The translations under genes were made by a program, and so were the position numbers. The notes below the pieces were generated by a model. That model was not told the origin of the DNA. It saw only the letters and a list, made by a program, of their open reading frames with translations, and made no database searches. From positions 1-64,000 of the forward strand of contig LWDI01000032.1 of assembly GCA_002083475.1 (NCBI GenBank): 64,000 nt of DNA, read 5' to 3'. This document shows, piece by piece, positions 45,652 through 52,992 of the stretch (the stretch's first letter is position 1; every line of letters begins with the position of its first letter). The DNA is from Proteobacteria bacterium SG_bin5 (GTDB taxonomy: Bacteria > Pseudomonadota > Alphaproteobacteria > Sphingomonadales > Sphingomonadaceae).

Positions 45652-45985
45652 GCCGGACACCGGAAATGCGGAAGTAAATGCCGATCATGACTCCGCGCCG
45701 CACGGCTGAAAACCGGTGCCAAATTTGACGAGGATTTCTGCGGTGTTGGGCATGCGATGGCACCACAATCCGCCGCTTGGTGCCAACTGCCTCTAGAAAA
45801 ACGATGTGCAGACAATAGCTTATGGCGTCCGGTCGCAGACCGGCACCATTGCTTCATCTTGCCTTACGCCGAATTGCCCCGAAACCCGCCAATCCCAGCT
45901 TCTTCCAGTCCGAACCCCAAGCGAGCCGAGGCAAAAAGAAGAGCGACGCCCTTACATGAGCGCCGCTCCTCGATATGTGCGATGA
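45652..45985. other. Gap upstream of the relaxase, candidate oriT
   Basis: The 334-bp gap has no gene but carries an inverted repeat TGGCACC-N14-GGTGCCA (45758-45785) and a hairpin CCGGTC-GCA-GACCGG (45829-45843). Further GGTGCCA/GGCACCA copies flank them (near 45714 and 45842). oriT often lies next to the relaxase gene and has this kind of structure. The nick site cannot be read by eye. Confidence 0.4.
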
Positions 45986-46354
45986 TCATCCTCGCGCGAA
46001 CGCCTCGCGTGCCGTCCGTTCGCGCCCGAATGTGCGCCTGCCCATCATCCCGTGAGCGTTGCCATCGCCATCGACGATCATCACCGCGACGAACCATTCG
46101 CCATCCAGCCGCCCCAGGATAGCGACCCGATCCAGCTCGAAATCCTCATCGTCCAGGCTCTCATATGCGCCGATCCACCGCTCCTCGAGCCGTGCATCCC
46201 AGTTGAAATCCACGTCCTCCGCTTCGAGAAACCGATGTGCCAATGCCTCTCCGACACCGCGGCCGAACTCGATTTCGAGACCCGAAATCAGCGCCGCCAT
46301 CACGCGGTCTGTGACCCTGGCCGATGCCACGCCAACGCTCTGCATCATGCTCAT
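45986..46354 (-). CDS. Conserved hypothetical protein of the relaxase operon
   Basis: Acidic protein of 122 residues from the ATG at 46354 (AAGGAG 6 bases upstream; an upstream start at 46381 is possible). SVGVASARVTDRVMAALISGLEIEFGRGVGEALAHRFLEAEDVDFNWDARLEERWIGAYESLDDEDFELDRVAILGRLDGEWFVAVMIVDG shows no motif I recognise. It is rich in Asp/Glu. It is in the same direction as the transglycosylase and relaxase genes on either side. Confidence 0.7.
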   Translation of the reverse strand: MSMMQSVGVASARVTDRVMAALISGLEIEFGRGVGEALAHRFLEAEDVDFNWDARLEERWIGAYESLDDEDFELDRVAILGRLDGEWFVAVMIVDGDGNAHGMMGRRTFGRERTAREAFARG

Positions 46355-46631
46355 AACCTGCTCCTTCTTCTCCTCGACCATTCGAGGACGACACCTCGAC
46401 GACGGTCGGCGGAGCGGCTGTCAGGGCCGCTGGAGGCGCAGCCGGAAGCGCCGCGTCAGCGGCGGCGGAGGAACCGATTTTGTTGCGCAGCTACGAACAA
46501 AAGCGCGCGCGAAGCGCGCTCCATATCGCAGCAAAATTGGAGGTGCCGCCGGCCTTGATAGCCGTTCCGGCGGCCGTCATGCTGGGCCTTGCCGAGACGA
46601 GCCCACCCTCTCCACAATCGCGACGGAAGAT

Positions 46632-47243
46632 CTATCGCGGGCTCATCTCGCTGCCCAACGTCACGAAAATGCTGCTCGTCGGCGCGGTTGACGATGGCGT
46701 TGTCGCCTGTCGCCGCACCCCCAGTAAGAAAAAAATCGATACGGATGCCGGTGTGCTTATCGCGGTTGAACCCGTTCCGCTGCCGACCAGGGTTGCCAGA
46801 TAGGCACGCGTTTCCTCGGGAAGCGGGCGTCCCGAGGCCAGGTGATCGGCGTAGCGCCCCGGCCCCGCATTATAGGCCGCAAACAGTCCGGGATAACCAA
46901 ACCGATCGTACATCGACCGCAGATAGCAGCTGCCGGCAACGATATTGTCGCGCGGATCATGGGGGTCGAAGCCGAGCGCGAGACGCTGGCGCATTGCCGT
47001 CCAGGTGGCGGGCATCAATTGCATCAGCCCCATCGCGCCAGCGCGGCTGGTGATCGGGCGACCGCCGAGTGTCGTCAGCCCGCCGCTTTCGGCACGAATG
47101 ACGCGCTCGATCCAGGCGACCGGCACCCCGCAGCGCGTCGCTGCTTCGTCGGTGTAGGGCCGCCAGCGCGCGACCGGATCGCGTGCGGTCGGAACCGCTG
47201 AGGCAAGCGCCGCCGCCATGAGCGACGTGATCACCATGTCCAT
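46632..47243 (-). CDS. Lytic transglycosylase (SLT domain)
   Basis: Peptidoglycan-cutting enzyme that opens the wall for the mating pore, 203 residues. A short N-terminal hydrophobic leader is followed by the SLT fold: VPVAWIERVIRAESGGLTTL with catalytic Glu, AGAMGLMQLMPATW, DPHDPRDNIVAGSCYLRSMYDRFG and LFAAYNAGPGRY. The start overlaps the traF end by 13 bp. It corresponds to VirB1 or the msi107 type in related ICEs. Confidence 0.92.
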   Translation of the reverse strand: MDMVITSLMAAALASAVPTARDPVARWRPYTDEAATRCGVPVAWIERVIRAESGGLTTLGGRPITSRAGAMGLMQLMPATWTAMRQRLALGFDPHDPRDNIVAGSCYLRSMYDRFGYPGLFAAYNAGPGRYADHLASGRPLPEETRAYLATLVGSGTGSTAISTPASVSIFFLLGVRRQATTPSSTAPTSSIFVTLGSEMSPR

Positions 47244-47770
47244 AGCACATGCGCACGGCCGATCAGGTGACGGCGGTCGCTCACCCCGAAATAGCGACCG
47301 TCGAACGACGCGGGGCTGTCAGTCATGAGCAGCAGGAGCTGGGTCGCGCCGAGTCGCAGGCACCCATGCCACCACGGCATTGCACGATTGTGGGCATCGA
47401 ATCTGAGACGCGCGGCCACCGACCGGCCATTGACGAAAATGAGGTTTCCCCGTGCGCAAACGCGATCGCCCGGCATTGCAGCGACGCGTTTGACCAACGG
47501 CACGTTGGCCGGAAGATAATGACGGGTGGCAGCGAGCGAGCGATACGGTTCGGCAAGCGGCGCAATCACCATGTCGCCCTTCCTGATGCCGTCCGGCGCG
47601 GTGATACCATAGAGGCCGATGGGTGCGCTGGCGCTGGCGTTCCAGACCAGCAAAGGCCGAGGCGGTAAGGCGATGGTGGCCGCAACGGCGCAGCCGAGCG
47701 CGGCCAGCCCGACGCTGGGCGCGGCGGGAATGCGTCGCTTTGCGCAGACATCTCGATGCAGATCAGCCAT
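47231..47770 (-). CDS. traF: TraF-like S26 signal peptidase
   Basis: Membrane serine protease, 179 residues (ATG 47770, GGAGG 6 bases upstream). One N-terminal helix (VGLAALGCAVAATIALP). Catalytic Ser lies in NASASAPIGLY and Lys in VPLVKRVAAMPGD, then FDSRYFG-like DGRYFGVSDRRHLIGRA. RP4 TraF cyclises the TrbC pilin; the TrbC here is the likely substrate. Starts 8 bp inside the upstream HTH gene. Confidence 0.93.
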   Translation of the reverse strand: MADLHRDVCAKRRIPAAPSVGLAALGCAVAATIALPPRPLLVWNASASAPIGLYGITAPDGIRKGDMVIAPLAEPYRSLAATRHYLPANVPLVKRVAAMPGDRVCARGNLIFVNGRSVAARLRFDAHNRAMPWWHGCLRLGATQLLLLMTDSPASFDGRYFGVSDRRHLIGRAHVLWTW

Positions 47771-47990
47771 TGTCGGCCTCCCCCAGCGACCAGGCATCGA
47801 GATCGTCGATATGGTAGCGGATATGGCGGCAATGCCGGCGGAAGCGCGGTCCGGTTCCGCCAGACCGATGCTCCTGAAGCGTGCGGGTCGAGACCCCCAA
47901 ATAATGCGCCGCCTGCTCGGGACTGAGGAAGGGGGATCCCTTCAGCGCACGCGCTGCGCGCGCATTCTCGTCATCGTCGTCTGTTGCCAT
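47763..47990 (-). CDS. Helix-turn-helix excisionase-like protein (RdfS-type candidate)
   Basis: Protein of 75 residues (ATG 47990). GSPFLSPEQAAHYLGVSTRTLQEHRSGGTGPRFRRHCRHIRYHIDDLDAWSL is the HTH_17/excisionase fold. It is translationally coupled to traF, with the transglycosylase and relaxase downstream. In ICEMlSymR7A the recombination directionality factor gene rdfS heads an operon of the same composition and is switched on by FseA. That makes this the best directionality-factor candidate; identity is inferred from order and fold. Confidence 0.82.
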   Translation of the reverse strand: MATDDDDENARAARALKGSPFLSPEQAAHYLGVSTRTLQEHRSGGTGPRFRRHCRHIRYHIDDLDAWSLGEADNG

Positions 47991-48163
47991 TTTAGACCTC
48001 GCTCGTTCCGGGCGCGGCCTCACGCCGCACCTCGCGGCGATCGAGGTGCAGGTTGCAAAGCGGATCGGGCAGGGTCGGAAACGGCTATACGCGATTCCGA
48101 CCCCCCCTTCGGGTTCAGCCAAGGTGGCTCCCACGCCCGGCGAGGGCGCGGGAGCCGATGGGT

Positions 48164-48484
48164 TCAGTCGGCCGGACTCCAGATGATCGCGAAGGCGTCG
48201 TCATCATCCTGCCCGGCGGCGCGGCCGAGATTAGCGTAGAGCCGGCGCGGGCCGAATTCGGGCGCGGCGAGTGATAGCGACACATAGTCCTTGCCGCTCA
48301 TTTCGCCGCGCCGGACCCATCCGGCCCCGACCTCGACGCCCGCCGCCGACACGCGATAGTCGGGGTGGGTGTCGCCGGACTTGCGGGTGTTGGGAATGAT
48401 CTCGATGTCGGTGCGGATCGAAAGCGTCTTGAGCTGGCCCTTGAAGCCTTGTCCGTCGCGGGTGACATAACCGATGGCTGGCAT
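48164..48484 (-). CDS. DUF736 family protein
   Basis: Protein of 106 residues (ATG 48484, AGGAG 7 bases upstream). MPAIGYVTRDGQGFKGQLKTLSIRTDIEIIPN, then HPDYRVSAAGVEVGAGWVRRGEMSGKDYVSLSLAAPEFGPRRLYANLG, is the diagnostic DUF736 sequence. The family is a marker of alphaproteobacterial plasmids and ICEs and has no assigned function. A large structured inverted repeat sits just upstream. Confidence 0.93.
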   Translation of the reverse strand: MPAIGYVTRDGQGFKGQLKTLSIRTDIEIIPNTRKSGDTHPDYRVSAAGVEVGAGWVRRGEMSGKDYVSLSLAAPEFGPRRLYANLGRAAGQDDDDAFAIIWSPAD

Positions 48485-48539
48485 TGTTCGTCTCCTGAAA
48501 AGTCGCCCCGAACCGTTTCCGGGCGATGGGCGGACCGGA

Positions 48540-48696
48540 GGGACGGTCAAGGCAGGCCCGCGAACCGGCAGGCCGAAGCGGCAGCGGAGGACCGGAGCCG
48601 GAGGCTTATTTGAAGCGAAGCGACCGCGAGGAGCCCGCCTTGGCGGGCGGGGAAATAAGCCGTGCGGCGATGGTTTCGCGGGACTGCGACCGTCCC
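48540..48696. repeat. Nested inverted repeat upstream of the DUF736 gene
   Basis: Four arm pairs nest in order: GGGACGGTC/GACCGTCCC (48540/48688), CCCGCGAA/TTCGCGGG (48557/48675), GGCTTATTT/AAATAAGCC (48603/48653) and GCCCGCC/GGCGGGC (48633/48642). Together they can fold a 157-bp hairpin. The whole 438-bp gap (48485-48922) has no gene. Options are a structured leader or small RNA, a replication or transfer site, or a terminator pair. Confidence 0.6.
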
Positions 48697-48922
48697 AGGT
48701 CATGCGCCCGAGGAGCCGGAAACGGGCTGGAGACGCGGCAGAATCGATGACGAACCATGCAGCCGGTACACCCTGCGTAAGGGAGGCAACAAGGACAGCG
48801 CGGACGCGCCACCGCACTGATCCGGATCTTGCCAGGCGCATAGCACGACCGCATCGACATAGCCCCGGGCCAGGCGCCGCGATGGTGCCGCATGGATGGT
48901 GCGGCACGAAGGAGCGGCCGGT

Positions 48923-49279
48923 CTAGCGGCGCAGCACCCCGGGCGCGATCGGTTCGATTCGCGGCCAGAACAGCGCCAGCGCCATCATCGTGGTGGCAAA
49001 TCCCATAACGATAAGCGTTAGGCGGGCGGGACGCCGGTTGCTCGAACGGCTCTGATAACCGATCCAGAACCAGCCCACGGCGACTGCGAGCACCGCGATC
49101 GGTGTCATCCAGCGATAGGCCCCGGAGAACCAGGCGAGCGCACCGCCGACCACGCCGAGCATCGCCGCTGGCAGCGCGAACGGCAGGACGCAGCATATTC
49201 CACAGGCAAGCGCGGCGGTGGACACGGTGACCGCAACCGCGCCGGCGGCCTTGGTCTCGGAGAGGCGGCCCCCGGTCAT
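48923..49279 (-). CDS. MerT-like membrane protein of a metal-resistance operon
   Basis: Protein of 118 residues starting at an ATG that overlaps the upstream stop by 4 bp. Three or four hydrophobic helices. The first has ACGICCVLPFALPAAMLG, with a vicinal Cys pair like those of mercuric-ion transporters MerT/MerC; the others are WMTPIAVLAVAVGWFWIGY and LTLIVMGFATTMMALALFW. It probably moves a soft metal ion across the inner membrane under control of the divergent MerR protein. The metal is not known. Confidence 0.65.
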   Translation of the reverse strand: MTGGRLSETKAAGAVAVTVSTAALACGICCVLPFALPAAMLGVVGGALAWFSGAYRWMTPIAVLAVAVGWFWIGYQSRSSNRRPARLTLIVMGFATTMMALALFWPRIEPIAPGVLRR

Positions 49280-49641
49280 ACGCCGCACGCTCCAACGCAC
49301 CCGCATTCTCTGGCCATGGCTCCGCTCTTCGACGCGAACGGCTCGAACAATGCTTCGGCCGCGTCGCGCGCTGCCTCCGGCGCAACGATCGTCAGGCGGA
49401 CCACGTCGTCCAGTGCGGCGATGTCGAAGGCAAGAAAGGCACAGCAGTCCTGCTCGCCCGCCACCATTCGGCGCACCTCTTCAATGGCGCCAGGTTCGTA
49501 ATCCAGCGCAAGGCGAAGGTCGTCGCGCCGCGACCTGCGAAGCGCGCGGGCATTGAGATCGGCGATCCATTCGAGACGTTCGTTTAGATTGCCAGCATCG
49601 AGCGTGCAGGCGATCGGCGCGGTTTCCCATTGTTCGGTCAA
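49276..49641 (-). CDS. Cys-rich-tail protein, first gene of the MerR-controlled operon
   Basis: Protein of 121 residues from a TTG at 49641 that follows GGAGGA with 8 bases; no ATG fits. The body TLDAGNLNERLEWIADLNARALRRSRRDDLRLALDYEPGAIEEVRRMVAGEQDCCAFLAFD has a Cys pair, and the C-terminus ECGCVGACGV has three more, suggesting soft-metal binding. Related proteins occur beside MerR and MerT-like genes in proteobacteria. No enzyme motif was recognised. Confidence 0.65.
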   Translation of the reverse strand: MTEQWETAPIACTLDAGNLNERLEWIADLNARALRRSRRDDLRLALDYEPGAIEEVRRMVAGEQDCCAFLAFDIAALDDVVRLTIVAPEAARDAAEALFEPFASKSGAMARECGCVGACGV

Positions 49642-49689
49642 TATTGGTCTCCTCCACCCGTCCAATCATGGTTGCGGCGGGCGGCGATC

Positions 49690-49720
49690 ATTGTAGGAGT
49701 TGAAGCTACTTGAGGTTCAA
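49690..49720 (-). promoter_or_regulatory. MerR-type promoter with 19-bp spacer
   Basis: On the minus strand TTGAAC (49715-49720) and TACAAT (49690-49695) are separated by exactly 19 bp. The spacer contains the dyad TTGAA-N11-TTCAA that starts within the minus-35 box. An over-long spacer with a dyad between the boxes is the hallmark of promoters that MerR regulators twist into activity. It drives the TTG-start operon at 49641 and lies 24 bp from the divergent merR-type ATG. Confidence 0.75.
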
Positions 49721-49743
49721 GCCCCATTTTCACGAGGCCCTTC

Positions 49744-50190
49744 ATGCCCGGATACAAGATCGGCGAACTTGCCGAACGCACCCGCACCAATGCGCCCACT
49801 ATCCGCTATTACGAGCAGATCGGCCTGCTCCCACGGCCCGACCGGCAGGAAGGCAACCAGCGGCGCTACGCCGATGCCGATGTCCGGCGGCTGACCTTCA
49901 TTCGGCGCTGCCGCGATTTCGGCTTCTCGATCGACCAGGTTCGGGCGCTCGTCACGCTGGTCGCGGACCGGTCACGCTCCTGCCTCGAGGCGCGCGAGCT
50001 GGCACACGCGCGCCTGCTGGATGTGCGTGCGAAGCTGCGCGAATTTCGGGCGCTGGAGAAGAGTATTGCGGGCTTCGTGGCGCAGTGCGACGCCGAGTGT
50101 GTGGGCGGCCCGGGTCCGGACTGTGTGATCCTCGACGATCTTTCGTCACGCGAGCCGAAGGATACCGGCTGTTGCGAGATGGCCGCATAA
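49744..50190 (+). CDS. MerR-family metal-responsive regulator
   Basis: Protein of 148 residues. N-terminal winged helix YKIGELAERTRTNAPTIRYYEQIGLLPRPDRQEGNQRRYADADVRRLTFIRRCRDFGFSIDQVRALVTL, a long dimer helix, and a Cys-containing C-terminal loop (FVAQCDAECVGGPGPDCVILDDL, then TGCCEMAA). The Cys at the start of the dimer helix (RSCLEARELA) and those in the loop suit a thiol-bound soft metal ion. It is divergent from the MerT-like operon; ynfA-type gene follows with an overlapping stop/start (TAATG). Confidence 0.92.
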   Translation: MPGYKIGELAERTRTNAPTIRYYEQIGLLPRPDRQEGNQRRYADADVRRLTFIRRCRDFGFSIDQVRALVTLVADRSRSCLEARELAHARLLDVRAKLREFRALEKSIAGFVAQCDAECVGGPGPDCVILDDLSSREPKDTGCCEMAA

Positions 50191-50516
50191 TGCCGACGAT
50201 TCTCGCCTATGTCGGTGCCGCGCTCGCCGAAATCGCAGGCTGCTTCGCCTTTTGGGCTTGGCTGCACCTCGGCAAATCGTCCTGGTGGCTGCTGCCGGGG
50301 ATGGTGTCGCTCGCACTGTTCGCATGGTTGCTGACGCTCGTCGACAGCGCGGCTGCTGGACGCACCTATGCGGCCTATGGCGGCGTCTATATCTGCGCGT
50401 CGCTCGTCTGGCTTTGGGCGATCGAAGGCGTGCGACCGGACCGCTGGGACGTGACAGGCGCGGCGGTCTGCCTGATCGGCGCTGGCATCATCCTGCTGGG
50501 ACCGCGCACCACCTGA
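50190..50516 (+). CDS. YnfA/UPF0060 family membrane protein
   Basis: Small-multidrug-resistance-like membrane protein, 108 residues, four helices. ILAYVGAALAEIAGCFAFWAWLHLGKSSWWLLPGMVSLALFAWLLTL and AGRTYAAYGGVYICASLVWLW are diagnostic. It shares one base with the merR stop (TAATG), so it is co-expressed with the regulator. The family has been linked to drug or cation efflux. Confidence 0.95.
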   Translation: MPTILAYVGAALAEIAGCFAFWAWLHLGKSSWWLLPGMVSLALFAWLLTLVDSAAAGRTYAAYGGVYICASLVWLWAIEGVRPDRWDVTGAAVCLIGAGIILLGPRTT

Positions 50517-50559
50517 TGCCCTGCACCGATCAGCCAGGGAGCGGGCAACCACCAATAAA

Positions 50560-50594
50560 CCGCGCGCCGCCGCCGGGACGGCGGCGGCGCGCGG
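50560..50594. terminator. 16-bp perfect hairpin between ynfA and parB-like genes
   Basis: Arms CCGCGCGCCGCCGCCG and CGGCGGCGGCGCGCGG pair without mismatch around a 3-base loop (GGA). It sits 44 bp after the ynfA stop. No T-run follows, which is common for terminators in GC-rich genomes. Works in either direction between convergent genes. Confidence 0.65.
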
Positions 50595-50619
50595 CCGGAT
50601 TTCGAGGGTTTGAAGATGA

Positions 50620-50643
50620 GAGGGGCGGCTGACGCCGCCCCTC
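50620..50643. terminator. 10-bp perfect hairpin just after the parB-like gene
   Basis: GAGGGGCGGC-TGAC-GCCGCCCCTC, 6 bp beyond the stop codon of the ParB-like gene. Best read as its transcription terminator, paired with the hairpin at 50560 that serves the convergent gene. Confidence 0.65.
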
Positions 50644-50648
50644 CAAGG

Positions 50649-52490
50649 TCAGGCGGCGAGACGGTCGGCCCCGCCCTCCTCGTCGGGGTCCGGAAGGGCC
50701 ATTACCGCGCTCGGCGCACTGGGGTCCGGTTCGTCGTCGCCCGGAACCCGCCGCTCGATCTCCCGCGCCGCCTGCGCCTTGGCATGGGCGGCAACAGTGC
50801 CGACGCCGCCGCGCGCGGTGTAGGCGGCGGGCGGGAACGCCATCCAGCGCGGCACCCAATTCTCGCGCCGCTCGCGTCCGTTGGTCCCGTCGAGATGATC
50901 GCGGACGATGCGTTTCAGGGTCTTGGTCTTCTCCCCCGCATTGGCGCTGGCGACGGTTTCGCCCGCCACCTCGGCGACGATCCGGGTCAGCACCTCCCGG
51001 TCGCGGATCAGCTCGAAAAAGGCGTCGTCGGCCTGCCAGCAGCGGGCCATATCGACGCCGATCTCCATACCCACCGCCTCGACGGCGGCGCTGCCCGACG
51101 CCAGCGTTTCGCCCATGACGATGGCGATCACCTCCATGACGACCGTGTCGGGAAGGTCGAGCAGCCGCTGGAAGATGCCGACGACGCCATAGTCGTCGCC
51201 ATTGCCCCCGGTCACGGTCGGTTCCTCGGCGGAGAAGCCGAGAACTGCCAGCACCGCGCGGCGGCGCTCGTCGAAATCCGCTTCGGCCTTGCTGTTGTCG
51301 AGGCTGTCGCGCACCTCGTCGTTACGGGTGGATTGCTGTTCCGGGCCGACCCGCCAGAGGTGCGAGCAGCCGATGGCATGGGCCACCATCAGGCGCAGTG
51401 CGATGGCCGGATGGCCGGTCAGCGCGGCGCGGACGGCGGCATGGCGATGCAGGTCGACATAGGTCTGCATGGTCGATGTCACCTCGGGCCGCGCCGCTTT
51501 CTGGCCGGTCCCGTTTTCCGATCCCTCGGCCTTGGCGATCCGGCGGGCTTCCTTGCCCGACACATAGCCTTCGTGAACGATCACCTCGCCGGTCGCGCGC
51601 ACGTCGATATAGACGCGCCCGCCCTTGCGCTTGCCGGCCTTCTCATATTCCCATGTCGAGAAATGATCGGACGGCGGCACGATGATCGCGTCGGCCCAGC
51701 CCTGTTCGACATAGGCGGCGCGGCGCGCCTCGATTTCGGCATTCTGCGCGGTCCAGAAGGCATCGGCATCGGCGATATAGCGGTCCTCGCCGAACAGGTC
51801 GGCGATGGTCGCAAGGCCGCTCGCCTCCACGTCGAACAGCGCATGTTTCACCGGGATCGACTGCCCGCCGAACAGCCATGATTTCAACTGGTGGCCGGTC
51901 GGCAGATAGGCATTCTCGTCGTCGGCTAGCGCCAGCCATGCCTTTTGCTGGCTCTTGGACGCCATCGTCAGATGCCGCACGGTCGTCGCGTCGATCCGTT
52001 CCTTGCGGTAGAGGTCGCGGATGGCCGGGAGCAGATTGCCGAGCGCCAGCACCCGTTTGACGGTGAGGTCGGGCAATCCGAAGGTCGGGGCGATGTCCTC
52101 CACCTTGCGGCCCTCGCGGACAAGGCGGGTGAAATTCTCCCACTGCGTCACCTCGTCGGGGTCAAGCCGTGCCATGTTCTCGATCATCGACGCTTCGATG
52201 GCGGCGGCGTCGTCGCCATCGTCTAGGATCGCACAGGGCATCGGCTCCGGTGTCGTATCGCCCGCCGCGCGCCGTTCCTCGGCGACGATCTTGGCGGCAT
52301 GGAAGCGGCGGCTTCCGGCAACGATCTCGAAGCCATCGGGCGCGCAATTGGGGCGGACGATGACCGGCTGGATGACGCCACGGCTGCGCACGGTCGGCAG
52401 GATGTCGGACACGTCCGGGGCTTTCCTGCCGTAGCGCATGTTGGCCTTGCTCACGACCAGCTTGTCGAGCGGGATAAAATCGAGTTTCAT
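50649..52490 (-). CDS. ParB/RepB/Spo0J-family nuclease-like protein
   Basis: Protein of 613 residues (ATG 52490, AAGGAG 8 bases upstream). N-terminal ParB domain FIPLDKLVVSKANMRYGRKAPDVSDILPTVRSRGVIQPVIVRP, FEIVAGSRRFHAAKIVAEE, and IEASMIENMARLDPDEVTQWENFTRLVREG; then a KorB-like HTH (DIAPTFGLPDLTVKRVLALGNLLPAIRDLYRKERID). The long C-terminal half is typical of ICE and plasmid ParB-like proteins, which lack a ParA partner; none is seen here. Likely role: element maintenance or regulation. Confidence 0.93.
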   Translation of the reverse strand: MKLDFIPLDKLVVSKANMRYGRKAPDVSDILPTVRSRGVIQPVIVRPNCAPDGFEIVAGSRRFHAAKIVAEERRAAGDTTPEPMPCAILDDGDDAAAIEASMIENMARLDPDEVTQWENFTRLVREGRKVEDIAPTFGLPDLTVKRVLALGNLLPAIRDLYRKERIDATTVRHLTMASKSQQKAWLALADDENAYLPTGHQLKSWLFGGQSIPVKHALFDVEASGLATIADLFGEDRYIADADAFWTAQNAEIEARRAAYVEQGWADAIIVPPSDHFSTWEYEKAGKRKGGRVYIDVRATGEVIVHEGYVSGKEARRIAKAEGSENGTGQKAARPEVTSTMQTYVDLHRHAAVRAALTGHPAIALRLMVAHAIGCSHLWRVGPEQQSTRNDEVRDSLDNSKAEADFDERRRAVLAVLGFSAEEPTVTGGNGDDYGVVGIFQRLLDLPDTVVMEVIAIVMGETLASGSAAVEAVGMEIGVDMARCWQADDAFFELIRDREVLTRIVAEVAGETVASANAGEKTKTLKRIVRDHLDGTNGRERRENWVPRWMAFPPAAYTARGGVGTVAAHAKAQAAREIERRVPGDDEPDPSAPSAVMALPDPDEEGGADRLAA

Positions 52491-52575
52491 GGTCAGCACT
52501 CCTTGTGAGTGCCGGTCCGTCGATCTTTCCGGGTGGGCGGACCGGCTTACGATATGCGGCGTTACGCGCCGCGCG

Positions 52576-52992
52576 TCATCCGCCTTTCCCGCCTTCGGGA
52601 TCGGTCGGAAGCTCGGGGACCGGCGCGGACTCGATGCGCCAGATAATCGATTGGGCCTGCTGGATCGAACCGGCACGGCGCGCGGTGTCAGCCCAGACCG
52701 ACAGGCTGGCGGTCGTCGAAAAGCCGATATCGCGCTCGATGCCGAGGCCGAACGGCAGGTGGAGGCTCGCCAGTTCGGACAGGCTGAAACAGCCGAGTTC
52801 GGGACAGCCGAAACCGAGGTCGGCCAGCCCGAACAGCGTATCGCCATCGCCGTAAAGCTCGGTCGCAAGCCATGTCGCCGCGCCCAGCGGGTTGAAGAAT
52901 TTGACGACGGGCACGGGATCATGATCGCTCTCGGCGGAGCGGTCGGCATTCACGCGCAACGCGGCGTGAAGCTCGGGGGTCAACAAGATCAT
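52576..52992 (-). CDS. DUF2958 family protein
   Basis: Protein of 138 residues: MILLTPELHAALRVNADR, DPVPVVKFFNPLGAATWLATELYGDGDTLFGLADLGFGCPELGCFSLSELASL. This is the DUF2958 signature, found on plasmids and ICEs next to ardC and parB genes. Function not known. Overlaps the end of the frameshifted ardC by 4 bp. Confidence 0.92.
   Translation of the reverse strand: MILLTPELHAALRVNADRSAESDHDPVPVVKFFNPLGAATWLATELYGDGDTLFGLADLGFGCPELGCFSLSELASLHLPFGLGIERDIGFSTTASLSVWADTARRAGSIQQAQSIIWRIESAPVPELPTDPEGGKGG

Noticed and set aside
46480..46803. Rightward frame of 107 codons overlapping the transglycosylase end
   Set aside because: No ribosome site or recognised family; the overlapping minus-strand gene is well supported.
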